A stretch of 64,000 nt of DNA from Hyphomonadaceae bacterium (GCA_022844345.1 JALHLU010000002.1:289028-353027), one strand, 5' to 3'. Shown: positions 1-8,732, counted from the stretch's first letter. The notes: generated from the sequence alone by a model not told the origin. Numbers and translations are program-made.

Positions 1-17
1 GACGGTGATCGCTGCAG

Positions 18-57
18 GGTCCCGCCCCGTTCTTAGGGGGCGGACAGGTGGGGGTCT
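18..57. repeat. Palindromic intergenic repeat, family A (single arm)
   Basis: This 40-bp arm matches the right arm of the complete element at 13325-13445 almost base for base. It has a GC-rich hairpin core (CCGCCCC, a 7-base loop, then GGGGCGG) followed by the conserved flank ACAGGTGGGGGTCT. It lies just beyond the 3' end of the nitronate monooxygenase gene. The matching left arm would lie outside the window, so it cannot be judged whether this is a solo arm or half of a pair. Confidence 0.75.
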
Positions 58-91
58 GCATCAGCAGGCGGGTTGTTTGCTGGAAGGCGCG

Positions 92-1075
92 TTAGCCGAC
101 GAGCCCGGCCGCGCCCAGACCGAGCTTCGCCCGCGCTGCTTCGTACTCGCGCTTGAGCTGCGCCACGTATTCCCCCGCCCCCATGCGCTTGTGCACGCCG
201 CCGACGCCCTGGCCGGCGCCCCAGACGTCTTTCCAGGCTTTCGCCTTCGAGCCTTCGCTGGAGGCGAAGCTCATTTGCGCCTTATCGCCATCGGGGAGGT
301 TGTTGGGGTCCATGCCGGCTTTGGCGATGGAGGGCGCGAGATAGTTGCCGGAGACGCCGGTGAAGAGGGACGAGTAGATGATGTCCTTCGCGGCGCTTTC
401 CACGATCATGTCCTTGTAGGCATCGACGGCGCGGGCTTCGTGGGTGGGGATGAAGGCGGAGCCGATATAGGCGAAGTCGGCGCCCATGGCCTGGGCGGCG
501 AGGACCTGCTCGCCTTTCGAGATCGAGCCCGACAGCGCGAGCGGGCCGTCGAAGAACTGGCGGATTTCGGAGATGAGCGCGAAGGGCGAGAGTGTGCCGG
601 CGTGGCCGCCGGCGCCGGCGGCGACGGCGATGAGGCCATCGGCGCCCTTCTCCAGCGCCTTGTGCGCGAAGACGATGTTGATGATGTCGTGCAGGACGAT
701 GCCGCCATAGGAATGGATGGCGTCGTTCACTTCCGGCCGGGCGCCGAGCGAGGTGATGACCACGGGGACCTTGTGCTTCACGCAGAGGGCGAGGTCTTCC
801 TCGATGCGGACGTTGGATTTGTGGACGATGAGGTTCACGGCATAGGGCGCGATTTTCGCCTTGGGATCTGCCGCGCGGGCGGCGGCGAGTTCGGCGTTGA
901 TGCGGGTGAGCCATTCGTCGAGCTGTTCGATGGGGCGGGCGTTGAGCGAGGGGAAGGACCCGATGACGCCGGCCTTGCACTGGGCGATCACCAGGTCGGG
1001 GTTCGAGATGATGAACAGGGGCGAGCCGATGACGGGGATCGACAGCTGGTTCGCGAGGGAGGCGGTGATTGTCAT
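92..1075 (-). CDS. Nitronate monooxygenase / 2-nitropropane dioxygenase family
   Basis: A 327-residue cytoplasmic FMN-dependent TIM-barrel protein of the NMO family, which oxidises alkyl nitronates or acts as an enoyl-ACP-reductase-like flavoprotein. Visible family marks are the N-terminal segment IPVIGSPLFIISNPDL, the glycine-rich phosphate-binding stretch AAGAGGHAGTLSPFAL near residue 155, and SGSISKGEQVLAAQAMGADF followed by YIGSAFIPT near 180-210. The length is normal for the family and the ATG start precedes a typical N terminus. It is a single gene whose 3' end abuts a palindromic repeat. The physiological substrate cannot be told from sequence; detoxification of propionate-3-nitronate is one known role. 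Confidence 0.9.
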   Translation of the reverse strand: MTITASLANQLSIPVIGSPLFIISNPDLVIAQCKAGVIGSFPSLNARPIEQLDEWLTRINAELAAARAADPKAKIAPYAVNLIVHKSNVRIEEDLALCVKHKVPVVITSLGARPEVNDAIHSYGGIVLHDIINIVFAHKALEKGADGLIAVAAGAGGHAGTLSPFALISEIRQFFDGPLALSGSISKGEQVLAAQAMGADFAYIGSAFIPTHEARAVDAYKDMIVESAAKDIIYSSLFTGVSGNYLAPSIAKAGMDPNNLPDGDKAQMSFASSEGSKAKAWKDVWGAGQGVGGVHKRMGAGEYVAQLKREYEAARAKLGLGAAGLVG

Positions 1076-1159
1076 GGGTCGGGAGGTCTCGTCTCTGAAT
1101 CAGCGGGGCCGCCCCGCATTGTTGGCGAACCATAGCGGCGATCCGGTAACGGACAATGG

Positions 1160-1498
1160 TCAGGTGTCTGCGACGATCTCGACGATTGCACTGCCCTCCA
1201 GAAGGCTGAGCGCTGTTTCCAGCCGGGCATCGAGGATCTCGATCAGGCGCGGCGTCGAGGTGTTACCAAAGGTAAGCCAGATGACGCGGGGCGGCGGACC
1301 CAGGCGGCTGACCAGTTCGGCAAAGTCACGATCTTTCGTGATAAGGACAGCGTCCAAATCCCGCGCCCGCCTGAAGACTTCTTCGTCGGGAGCCGCCGAA
1401 AGGCCCAAGTCGCGGATGGCGGAGGCGGAGTATCCAAACCGCTGTTCGATCCACCGGGCGACAGCCGGAGAAAGCTGGTTGTCGAGCCAGACGATCAC
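1160..1498 (-). CDS. DUF5615 PIN-like domain protein (probable toxin)
   Basis: A 112-residue protein with the DUF5615 (PIN-like) pattern: N-terminal WLDNQLSP with an acidic residue at position 6, a central VLITKDRDF motif holding more acidic residues, and a C-terminal strand IVEIVADT. In PIN folds these acids bind a metal for RNA cleavage. It starts with GTG. The GTG overlaps the stop of the upstream DUF433 gene by 4 bp (GTGA), so the two are translationally coupled. The pairing is typical of a type II toxin-antitoxin-like module; toxicity is inferred. Confidence 0.85.
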   Translation of the reverse strand: MIVWLDNQLSPAVARWIEQRFGYSASAIRDLGLSAAPDEEVFRRARDLDAVLITKDRDFAELVSRLGPPPRVIWLTFGNTSTPRLIEILDARLETALSLLEGSAIVEIVADT

Positions 1499-1728
1499 GC
1501 CGCGATGACGGGATGATCGACCCGTTGCGAGGCGAACTTCAGGGCGGCGCGAATATCATCGGCCTCAAGGTCCGGAAGTTCTTTCAGGATTTCCGCGTGG
1601 CTGAGCCCGGCAGACAGAAGGTCCAGCACATCGACCACGCGAATCCGCAGGCCGCGGATGCAGGGGCGGCCGCCGAACTTTCCCGGCTCAGACGTGATGC
1701 GATCCAACAGGTTGCTCATGAAGTACAC
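1495..1728 (-). CDS. DUF433 domain protein (probable antitoxin)
   Basis: A small winged-helix-type protein of about 74-77 residues with the DUF433 signature: ITSEPGKFGGRPCIRGLRI, then VVDVLDLLSAGLSHAEIL and a short helix DDIRAALKFA. DUF433 proteins usually sit directly upstream of DUF5615 PIN-like proteins, as here, and are taken as DNA-binding antitoxins. Two starts are possible: GTG at 1728, preceded by GGAAAG at good spacing, or ATG at 1719. The GTG has the better ribosome-binding site. Confidence 0.85.
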   Translation of the reverse strand: MYFMSNLLDRITSEPGKFGGRPCIRGLRIRVVDVLDLLSAGLSHAEILKELPDLEADDIRAALKFASQRVDHPVIAA

Positions 1729-1823
1729 ATAGCACTTTCCGGGCCCGAGGTCACGGACACCGCAAACCCTTGACGTAAGGCCATGCGAATGCCTGATGCG
1801 GTCAAGGTTATTCCGAGAGATTC

Positions 1824-3821
1824 ATGGCCGACGACCTGCCCCTTTCCGCTGATTTTCCACAGGCCGACGAAGCCCAGTGGCAGGCACTGGCCGAGAAGGC
1901 GCTGGAGGGGGCGCCGCTTTCAAGGATCACGACGAAGACCGAGCATGGCGTGCCGGTGAAGCCGCTGTACCGGCGGGCGGACTGGGGGCCCGATGCTTCT
2001 GGCCTGCCGGGGGCGGCGCCGTTTATCCGGGGGACGCGGACGGCCAATGATCCGTTCCTGCCATGGGATATCCGGCAGGTGGTCTCGCACCCAGATCCGG
2101 CGATTGCGGCGGACCAGGTGATGGAGGCGCTGGAAGGCGGGGTGTCGTCCATCGAGCTGCGCGTGGACGCGGCGGGCGAGCATGGCGTGGTGGCGCGGTC
2201 TGCCATCGACGTGGAGCGCATCCTGCGCGGCGTGAAGCTGGATCTGGCGCCGGTGGCGCTGGAGCCGGCGGGTGCTTCGACGACGCAGGGCATTGAGCTG
2301 GCAGCGTTGCTGGCGGCGGCGATTCCATCGCGCGAGGCGGCGACGGCGCGGATTGCGTTCAACGTTGACCCGATTGGCGCGCTGGCGCGGACGGGCGCCC
2401 TGCCCGGCTCGGCGGACGAGGAGATGGCGGCGGCGGCGGCGTTTGCGCGCGATGCTGGGCCGGAGTTTCCCGTGGCGAGCATGCTGCGCGCGGATTCGCG
2501 CCCCGTGCACGAAGCGTGCGGGACCGAGGTTCAGGAGATTGCGTATCTGGTTGCATCCGGCGCGGAGTATGTGCGCGCGCTGATGACGGCGGGTGTAAGC
2601 GTGGACGCAGCGTGCCGGACGATCCTGTTCACGATGAGCGTCGGGCCGGACTACATGGTCGAGATGGCCAAGCTGCGTGCGGCGCGGCGCATGTGGTGGC
2701 GCGTGGCGGACGCGTTCGGCGCCAAGGATGCGGCGGCGGGGATGACGCTGCAGGTGGTGACATCGCGGCGGATGCTGTCGCGGCGCGATCCATGGGTGAA
2801 CATCCTGCGCAATACGGCGGCGTGCTTTGCCGGCGGCGTGGGCGGGGCGGATATTGTGACCGTGCGCGCGTTCACGGACGCGATGGGATTGCCGGGGAAA
2901 CTCGCGCGCAGGCTGGCGCGCAACACGCAGGTGATCGCGCAGGAAGAATCCGCGCTGGGGCGCGTGGTGGATGCGCCCGGCGGGGCGTGGGCTGTCGAGA
3001 AGCTGGGCGATGATCTGGCCAAGGCGGCGTGGCCGCTGTTCCAGCAGATCGAAGCGCAGGGCGGGCTGATGAAGGCGCTACAGGAGGGATCGTTCCAGGC
3101 GGGCGTGGCGATCAGCCGGCAGAAACGGCTGGAGGAGACAGCCAAGCGCAAGGCGCAGATCACCGGCGTTACGGATTTCCCGCTGCTGGGCGAGGAGCTG
3201 CCGAGCGTGGAGGTGGTGAACCTGGCCGCCATCGTGCGGCGCGCGGCGGAGGCTTCGGGCCGGGCGCCGGCATCGCGCTCGTGGTTCTCGCTGAAGGCGG
3301 CGGCGCAGGATCGCGCAACGCTCGCAGATATCTCGCGCACGACGGACGATGAGGGCGCGGAGGCCGAGCCGTTCTGGCCGGTGCGTCTGGCCGAGCCGTT
3401 CGAGCGGTTGCGCGATCTGGCGGACCAGCGCACGGCGGCAGGGCGCGCGCCGAAGGTTTATCTCGCGGCGCTTGGGCCGCTGGCCGAGCATACGGCGCGG
3501 CTGCAATACGCGCAGAACTTCTTTGCGGCGGGCGGCATCAACGGCGTGCCGTCGGCGGGCGACGCGGTTTGGCACGCGCAGGCGATGGCGCAGGCGGGTT
3601 GCAGGCTGGTGTGCCTGTGCGGGTCGGACAAGCGCTATGCGGCTGAGGCGGTGGCGACCGCGAAAGCGCTGAAGCTGGCGGGCGCGGCGCGCGTCTATCT
3701 GGCGGGACGGCCGGGCGAGCTTGAAGCACAGCTGCGCGCGGCGGGCGTGGACGAGTTCATCTTCATCGGCGTGGATACGCTGGCGAGCCTGGAGAAGGCG
3801 CATGCGGAGTTGGGGCTCTGA
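1824..3821 (+). CDS. mutA: Methylmalonyl-CoA mutase small (beta) subunit
   Basis: A 665-residue non-catalytic partner of the adenosylcobalamin-dependent mutase that converts methylmalonyl-CoA to succinyl-CoA in the propionate/odd-chain pathway. The N-terminal two thirds show the mutase barrel, including PVKPLYRRADW near 30, the region around EYVRALMTAG, and MVEMAKLRAARRMWWRV. The C-terminal quarter has the cobalamin-domain shape but lacks the DxHxxG cobalt-ligand motif, as expected for the small subunit. It is separated from mutB by about 5.5 kb, whereas in most genomes the two are adjacent. Codon use is like its neighbours and there is no sign of decay. Confidence 0.93.
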   Translation: MADDLPLSADFPQADEAQWQALAEKALEGAPLSRITTKTEHGVPVKPLYRRADWGPDASGLPGAAPFIRGTRTANDPFLPWDIRQVVSHPDPAIAADQVMEALEGGVSSIELRVDAAGEHGVVARSAIDVERILRGVKLDLAPVALEPAGASTTQGIELAALLAAAIPSREAATARIAFNVDPIGALARTGALPGSADEEMAAAAAFARDAGPEFPVASMLRADSRPVHEACGTEVQEIAYLVASGAEYVRALMTAGVSVDAACRTILFTMSVGPDYMVEMAKLRAARRMWWRVADAFGAKDAAAGMTLQVVTSRRMLSRRDPWVNILRNTAACFAGGVGGADIVTVRAFTDAMGLPGKLARRLARNTQVIAQEESALGRVVDAPGGAWAVEKLGDDLAKAAWPLFQQIEAQGGLMKALQEGSFQAGVAISRQKRLEETAKRKAQITGVTDFPLLGEELPSVEVVNLAAIVRRAAEASGRAPASRSWFSLKAAAQDRATLADISRTTDDEGAEAEPFWPVRLAEPFERLRDLADQRTAAGRAPKVYLAALGPLAEHTARLQYAQNFFAAGGINGVPSAGDAVWHAQAMAQAGCRLVCLCGSDKRYAAEAVATAKALKLAGAARVYLAGRPGELEAQLRAAGVDEFIFIGVDTLASLEKAHAELGL

Positions 3822-3846
3822 GGCCGGTTTACGGCTAGTGAAACGT

Positions 3847-4464
3847 CTAAAGGTGCCGCTTGCAGAGTTGATCAAAGCGGCGGCGCGCCCTGTCGTAAAC
3901 CGCCTGGTTTGATGCCTGGAATGGAGCGACCGCTTCGAGCGCATCACTTGGCGGCTGAATCGCCCCTACGCGTTTGACTCGCTCTTCCAGCTGGACGCCG
4001 AAGACCGCATGAAAGAGCTTGAGGCTGTCGCTGTAGCGATCGGTGAGTCCCACATATGGGAGAGTCTCGACTGCGGTCCCGCGCGAACGGGTCAGCTGCG
4101 CATAGATGTTCTGAACTTGCGGGCGCGCGGCAAACTCAGCCAGGGACACCTTGTCCAGCTTCTTGCGCTGCTGAAGGTAGTAGTAATGCGAGACCGTTCG
4201 CTTGGCGGGGTCCCGGAAGAACATGGCGCGCGGGCCGATGACGGCAGAATAGGCGGCCGGATCAAAGTGGCCGTAGACGAGATCAAACCTCTGCCGAAGT
4301 GAAAACTGCCAGAACGCCAACTTCATGCTGGACCACTTCTGAGCGGAGCGGGACAGTGTACGGCTGTTGTTGTAGTCCAGCAGCAGCCGCTTGCCGTACG
4401 CAGCCTCCAAGGCTGCACGCAGACTTGAACCGCCCGTCTTGGGGATGTGCGGAAAAATGATCAT
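3847..4464 (-). CDS. Sulfotransferase-family protein
   Basis: About 205 residues when started at the ATG at 4464; an upstream ATG at 4521 would add 19 residues that do not fit the fold. The protein opens with IIFPHIPKTGGSSLRAAL, the 5'-phosphosulfate-binding loop of PAPS-dependent sulfotransferases. RAMFFRDPAKRTVSHYYYL follows in the middle, matching the 3'-phosphate-binding RxPxxRxxSxY region of heparan/Stf0-like enzymes. It probably sulfonates a surface glycan or lipid, but the acceptor is unknown. It is convergent with mutA, and no PAPS synthesis genes are nearby. Confidence 0.8.
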   Translation of the reverse strand: MIIFPHIPKTGGSSLRAALEAAYGKRLLLDYNNSRTLSRSAQKWSSMKLAFWQFSLRQRFDLVYGHFDPAAYSAVIGPRAMFFRDPAKRTVSHYYYLQQRKKLDKVSLAEFAARPQVQNIYAQLTRSRGTAVETLPYVGLTDRYSDSLKLFHAVFGVQLEERVKRVGAIQPPSDALEAVAPFQASNQAVYDRARRRFDQLCKRHL

Positions 4465-4572
4465 GTCTTGGGGCGTATCACAGCCCGGAAGCGTTAGAGA
4501 AACCGCTGCAGCACGGGCCACGGTTCCGGGCGCGGTCGGTCATCTGCGCATTTTCGAGTGGGCCCCGCACCT

Positions 4573-5157
4573 TCACGCCTTCCTCGGCGGGACGACGTCC
4601 TTGAACATGTCGGCGGATTTCCATTTGGGTTCGACGGGTGGTTCGCCCTCGCGCGGGTTGTAGGGCGAGGCGCGTGCGTTGGCGGCGTCGGGGATGTAGC
4701 GGGGGCAGTTGGGAAAGATGTCGATGGGCGTGAAGCGGACGACGCCTTGAGCGCCGGGGAAGTCTGCGATCATGGGGTCGTTGAAGTAGATTTGCGCGGT
4801 GCCGTTGGCGCGGAGGCGGCGGGGGCTTTCGCCCATGCGGATGAAGAGCAGGCCGACAGACGGGTTGATGGCGATGTTGCCGAGGCTCTTGAACATGCCG
4901 TTGCCATCATAGTCGGGCCAGACGAGCAAATTGGGCGCGAGCACACGGACGAAGCCGGCGGGGCCGCCCTTGAACGAGCAGTCGGGCTGGCCGATGGGCG
5001 TGGCGGTGGCGAGGAAGAAGTAGTCGAGGGACTCGATGAAGGCCTTGTCCTCGTCGGTGAATTCGGAATGACGCAGGCGCTGTTCGAGCCGGTCTGCAAG
5101 TGCGCGTGAGCCGAACAGGTCCTGCAGGTCGCGATTGCCGTCGTGGTACATGGGCAT
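4573..5157 (-). CDS. Pyridoxamine 5'-phosphate oxidase family flavoprotein
   Basis: 194 residues from ATG 5157; the open frame runs upstream but the earlier residues are not protein-like. The split-barrel FMN-binding pattern is visible: FFLATATPIGQPDCSFKGG, a strand NLLVWPDYDGNGMFKSLGNI and VGLLFIRMGESPRRLRANG. This matches the general stress / PNPOx-like subgroup rather than PdxH. The probable role is a flavin- or haem-linked oxidoreductase. It is followed on the same strand by the sulfotransferase, with a gap of about 110 bp. Confidence 0.82.
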   Translation of the reverse strand: MPMYHDGNRDLQDLFGSRALADRLEQRLRHSEFTDEDKAFIESLDYFFLATATPIGQPDCSFKGGPAGFVRVLAPNLLVWPDYDGNGMFKSLGNIAINPSVGLLFIRMGESPRRLRANGTAQIYFNDPMIADFPGAQGVVRFTPIDIFPNCPRYIPDAANARASPYNPREGEPPVEPKWKSADMFKDVVPPRKA

Positions 5158-5183
5158 GGGTGGGGCTCCGCTTGCCCGTGAGA

Positions 5184-5615
5184 CTACTTCTGAATCGTCG
5201 CGTCGCGAACAGGCAGTTTGACGGGCCGCAGGAACGGCACGCGGACGATCCAGACGAACAGTACGGCCGCGATGATACCGCTGGCGACCGCCCACCAGAT
5301 TTCGCCACTTGGCGGCTGGTACCAATTGAACACCAGACGGCCGAGCGGGATGATGAGGAAGCCGGAGATGCCGCCCGCGATCACGATGGGGACAGGGTGA
5401 TACAGCGGCGTACGGCGGAGGAGCAGGACGACCGGCACGGCGATAACGATCCAGGCGACATAGCTGAGCAGCGCGACGATCATCACAATAAGGAGCAGCA
5501 GGCTCAGCCCTTCGCCGCTGGAGAAGACGAAGCGCGCAAGCAGGACGACGGCAGGAACAGCTGGGACAATCGCCGTGGCGAGGGCAAGGCGGTCGGCTGA
5601 AGGGGTCTCTGTCAC
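5184..5615 (-). CDS. Small integral membrane protein, unknown
   Basis: 143 residues starting at GTG 5615. Four hydrophobic segments are visible, around residues 10-28, 36-65, 75-92 and 105-125, with a short basic C terminus. I do not recognise a family. It lies 26 bp upstream of the PNPOx-like gene and could be co-transcribed with it. Confidence 0.65.
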   Translation of the reverse strand: MTETPSADRLALATAIVPAVPAVVLLARFVFSSGEGLSLLLLIVMIVALLSYVAWIVIAVPVVLLLRRTPLYHPVPIVIAGGISGFLIIPLGRLVFNWYQPPSGEIWWAVASGIIAAVLFVWIVRVPFLRPVKLPVRDATIQK

Positions 5616-5641
5616 GGCGACTCCATCAGGGCTGATCGGCG

Positions 5642-6760
5642 CTACCTCAACCGCGACGTGGCGCGGTCGCAGCTTTGATACTTCGTTGCGTCGCTGACGA
5701 CTGTGGGGGAGCCGCAGAGGCCGTAGTTGGAGGTGTTGTCGGGGAAGCGATCCATGGGGGCGAGGTGGCTCGCGTCAATCCAGCCGGTGACGGTGGCGGA
5801 GGCGCCGCGGGGGCCGCCTTCCTGGGTCACGATGCGGGCGGCGGTAGGCTGGCGTTCGAGCACGCGGACGTTGCGGTCCTTGAGGATGGAGCCGACGGTT
5901 TGCGAGGCGGGATCGAAGGCGACGCGGATGTCGGCGTTGGCGCGCAGGAAGGAGCGGGCCGCGAAGACAGCTTGTGTCGGGGCGACACCGTGGGACTGGC
6001 TGGTTGTGCCGGTGTTGGTCCACTGGCCGATATAGCCGCGCGTGGTGGGGTTCGCGATGTTGGTGTCGATGCCGAAGCCCACTTGAGGCGGCGTGATGTC
6101 GAGGGCGTTCTGGAACATGGTCCAGGCGCCCGTGTTGTAGAACGCCTGCGTGCCGGAATGGCCCGTGGAGCCGGAGAGCCAGAAGAGGCTGGCTGTGCCG
6201 GCGGTGCGCACGGCGTTGCAGATGCAGCCGTTGGAATAGATTCCGACGGAAATGCCGGAGCCTTCGAAGGCGCGCTTCACATCGTCGAAGTATTTCAGGA
6301 TGGGATCGCGCAGCTGCTGGTAGGGCCAGTCTGCGTCGACGCCGAAATAGATGGCGGAGCCTTCCGGCTGGCCGGCGGCTTCGGCCTGGCGGAGGGCCTG
6401 TTCGGCATCCTCCCTGCCCCAGTTGTTCTCGAAGGTGCGGAAGCAGTTGTTGTAGTGCTGGAAGACGCTGCCGATGGAGAGGCCTTCGCCCATGATGATG
6501 GCGGCTTCCTCGGGCTGTAGGTCCTTGCCGACGAGGCTGGGCGGGATGTGGGAATAGTAGCGGAAGACGGTGCGGACACCGGCGGCGTAGAGCGCGCGCG
6601 CCTTTGCGGCGTCGAGGCGGGCGGCGGTGTCGGTGATGAGGGGGAAGCCGGTGTTGGCGGCGGCGGGTGTGGTTGGCGCGGACTTCGCGGATGTGGCGCA
6701 AGCCGCCAGCGTGGCGGAGCCAGCGAGAAGAAAGCTGCGGCGGCTGGTGAACAAGGCCAT
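5642..6760 (-). CDS. DUF1906 (glycoside-hydrolase-like, Rv2525c-type) exported lipoprotein
   Basis: A 372-residue exported protein. The N terminus has the twin-arginine-like SRRSFLLAGSATLAAC, which also reads as a lipobox ending at Cys21, so it may be a Tat-exported lipoprotein. The core from about residue 40 to 250 matches DUF1906. It has FPLITDTAARLDAAKARAL, VRTVFRYYSH, AIYFGVDADWP and SVGIYSNGCICNA, the TIM-barrel strands shared with GH25-like lysozymes. The C-terminal 100 residues (APTQAVFAARSFLRANADIR onward) look SH3-like. The probable role is cell-wall-associated; whether it hydrolyses glycan is uncertain. Confidence 0.8.
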   Translation of the reverse strand: MALFTSRRSFLLAGSATLAACATSAKSAPTTPAAANTGFPLITDTAARLDAAKARALYAAGVRTVFRYYSHIPPSLVGKDLQPEEAAIIMGEGLSIGSVFQHYNNCFRTFENNWGREDAEQALRQAEAAGQPEGSAIYFGVDADWPYQQLRDPILKYFDDVKRAFEGSGISVGIYSNGCICNAVRTAGTASLFWLSGSTGHSGTQAFYNTGAWTMFQNALDITPPQVGFGIDTNIANPTTRGYIGQWTNTGTTSQSHGVAPTQAVFAARSFLRANADIRVAFDPASQTVGSILKDRNVRVLERQPTAARIVTQEGGPRGASATVTGWIDASHLAPMDRFPDNTSNYGLCGSPTVVSDATKYQSCDRATSRLR

Positions 6761-6785
6761 TGGCTTTCACTCTCGCGGTCGGTTT

Positions 6786-6868
6786 GTAGGGTGCATTGAG
6801 CGGAGCGATATGCACCTTTGCGCTTGTGGCACTATGGTGGATTTCGCCGTCGGCTCAATCCACCCTAC
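6786..6868. repeat. BIME-like paired inverted element, family D
   Basis: Outer arms GTAGGGTGCATTGAGC and GCTCAATCCACCCTAC are inverted copies with one mismatch. Each half folds by itself: GGTGCAT with ATGCACC on the left, and GGTGGATT with AATCCACC on the right. The halves differ by a C/G swap that is paired within each hairpin, so both stems stay intact. It lies in the gap between the SDR gene's 3' end and the DUF1906 gene's 5' end. The GGTGGATT...AATCCACC consensus is common in proteobacterial intergenic repeats. Confidence 0.75.
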
Positions 6869-6877
6869 GCATTCCCC

Positions 6878-7678
6878 CTACCTCGCCTTCAGCGGGGCGA
6901 AGCCAAGGTGCATGCCGGCGTCGACGATGAGGAATTCGCCGGTGACGTGGCGGCTTTCGGGGCCGGCGAAGAACAGAATCGATTCCGCAATGTCTTCGGG
7001 CATGGAGGCCACGCGCAGCGGCGTGGTCTTGGCGACCTGTTCGGCAGTTTGAGATTCCACGGCGTCGCCCTGGTATTTGGTGAACCAGCCTGAGCCGATG
7101 TAGCCGGGGCACACCGCATTGACGCGGATGTTCGGCGCGAGCGCGCGGGCAAGCGAGAGCGTCATGGTGTTCAACGCGCCTTTGGTCGCGGCGTAGGCGA
7201 TGGAGGAGCCTATGCCGGCGACGCCCGCGATGGATGACACGTTGACGATCGTGCCCTTGCCGGAGGCGGCAAGATGCGGCTGTGCGGCGCGGGTCATCTG
7301 ATAGACGGCTACGACATTGACCTTGTAGAGGCGCAGGAAGTCTTCGGCGTCAAGCGCATCGAGATCGGAGTGCTTGGCGAATTTGGTGATGCCGGCATTG
7401 TTGACCAGCACGTCGAGGCCGCCGAACTGTTCGACGGCGGCGGAGACCAGTGCGCGGCAATCATCATCCTCGGCGACGTTGGCTTTCACCGCGAAGGCGT
7501 TGACGCCAAGCTTGCGGCATTCGGCGACGACGTCGTTGGCGGCGTCGGCGCTGGAGTTGTAGTTGATGCATACATCGACGCCGCGCTTGGCAAGGCCGAT
7601 GGCGGTCGCGGCGCCGAGGCCCGTGCCGCCGCCGGTGACGATGGCTTTCTTGCCCTTCATTGAATTGACGTCGCTCAT
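6878..7678 (-). CDS. Short-chain dehydrogenase/reductase (SDR)
   Basis: A 266-residue classical SDR. The nucleotide-binding TGGGTGLG is at residues 15-22, NNAG at 93-96, and the catalytic Ser is in VNVSSIAG near 148. Tyr162 and Lys166 form the YxxxK pair, and PGYI follows after the active site. The cofactor region CINYNSSAD suggests NADP(H) or NAD(H) without deciding. Substrate is unknown; a 3-oxoacyl-ACP/CoA reductase-like activity is plausible. Start ATG 7678. Confidence 0.9.
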   Translation of the reverse strand: MSDVNSMKGKKAIVTGGGTGLGAATAIGLAKRGVDVCINYNSSADAANDVVAECRKLGVNAFAVKANVAEDDDCRALVSAAVEQFGGLDVLVNNAGITKFAKHSDLDALDAEDFLRLYKVNVVAVYQMTRAAQPHLAASGKGTIVNVSSIAGVAGIGSSIAYAATKGALNTMTLSLARALAPNIRVNAVCPGYIGSGWFTKYQGDAVESQTAEQVAKTTPLRVASMPEDIAESILFFAGPESRHVTGEFLIVDAGMHLGFAPLKAR

Positions 7679-7751
7679 GTCTGCTCCGTGCGTGTCCGCT
7701 GGCGGCGCTGGGTGGCCGCGTCTGCCGCATCGCTAACATTGCCCTGCCCGG

Positions 7752-8444
7752 ATGACCAAGGCAAAGAAGCGACACCGGCGCCGGAGAGCGGATATCGACA
7801 CCCCTACCCCACCTGACATCGTCCAGCTGATCCAGTCGCGGTTTCCGCTGGCGCCGGTGCGGAGCGTGCCGGAGATCAGGCTGCACCGGGCCGGGCCAAA
7901 CAGCGGGCTGTCGCGACTGGCCGATGCGGACGCAAGCTTTGGTATTCCCTACTGGGCGCATAGCTGGGGCGGCGGGCTGGCGCTGGCGCGGCATGTGCTG
8001 GACCATCCGGAGGCCGTGGCGGGCAAGCGCGTGCTCGATCTTGGAGCGGGTTCGGGGCTTGTTGCGATCGCGGCGGCGATGGCGGGAGCGCGCGACGTGA
8101 TCGCGGCTGATGTAGATCACTATGCGGTGGTGGCGACGCAGTTGAATGCGCGCGCAAATAGCGTGGTGGTTTCAACTGTACTGGGAGATTTGACCGGCGG
8201 CGCAGCGCCCGATGTCAATGTCGTGCTGGTGGGTGATCTTTTCTATGAGGCTGAGCTGGCGCGGCGCGTGACGGGGTTCCTTGAGCGCTGCGTGGCCGGT
8301 GGCGTCCGCGTGCTGGTGGGCGATCCGCGGCGGGCGTTCCTTCCGGTGCAACGGCTTGTGCTGCTGGCGGAGTACCCGGGTGGGGATTTCGGAAGTGGCG
8401 CGGCCAGCGGCACGCAGATGAACGCGGTTTATGCCTTCGGTTGA
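7752..8444 (+). CDS. Class I SAM-dependent methyltransferase, ETFB-lysine/PrmA-like
   Basis: 230 residues. After a basic N terminus, the motif I loop RVLDLGAGSGLVAIAAA is near residues 93-109. An acidic motif II (VIAADVDHYAVVA) follows, and VVLVGDLFYE occupies the motif IV position. FGIPYWAHSWGGGLALARHV upstream of motif I is typical of the ETF beta-subunit lysine methyltransferase (METTL20-type) group. The likely substrate is therefore a protein lysine, inferred from family resemblance. It is divergent from the SDR gene. Confidence 0.82.
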   Translation: MTKAKKRHRRRRADIDTPTPPDIVQLIQSRFPLAPVRSVPEIRLHRAGPNSGLSRLADADASFGIPYWAHSWGGGLALARHVLDHPEAVAGKRVLDLGAGSGLVAIAAAMAGARDVIAADVDHYAVVATQLNARANSVVVSTVLGDLTGGAAPDVNVVLVGDLFYEAELARRVTGFLERCVAGGVRVLVGDPRRAFLPVQRLVLLAEYPGGDFGSGAASGTQMNAVYAFG

Positions 8445-8543
8445 AACGCAGGCTTTGCCGCGTCGCAGCATCCTTCCGGCATTGACTGAGCCGCGCGGCG
8501 GCCCAGATCGAACGCATAGACACCAACCAGAAGGGAGACCGCA

Positions 8544-8732
8544 ATGACAGCGTCAACACGGCTGCGTACATCCACCCATCCATGGACGGCGGCGCAAGAG
8601 GCCGAGCTTCGCCAGCTCTCGCGGAGCAATCTGGCGACGGTCGAGATCGCCGCACGGATCAGCCGCACACCGGAAGAGGTGTTCGCGCGCGCTCACGAGC
8701 TGGGCCTTACGCTGAAGCGCGCGCAGAATTGA
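8544..8732 (+). CDS. Small HTH/SANT-like protein
   Basis: 62 residues with a good ribosome-binding site (AGGGAG, 6-8 bases before ATG). HPWTAAQEAELRQLSRSN, then VEIAARISRTPEEVFARAHE, reads as a three-helix Myb/SANT or HTH fold of the kind found in small alphaproteobacterial DNA-binding proteins. It is monocistronic, followed by a hairpin. The function is unknown. Confidence 0.7.
   Translation: MTASTRLRTSTHPWTAAQEAELRQLSRSNLATVEIAARISRTPEEVFARAHELGLTLKRAQN

Noticed and set aside
5-1135. 376-residue plus-strand open frame at the window start
   Set aside because: It is an antisense shadow of the nitronate monooxygenase gene; its composition is high-GC shadow type and shows no motif.
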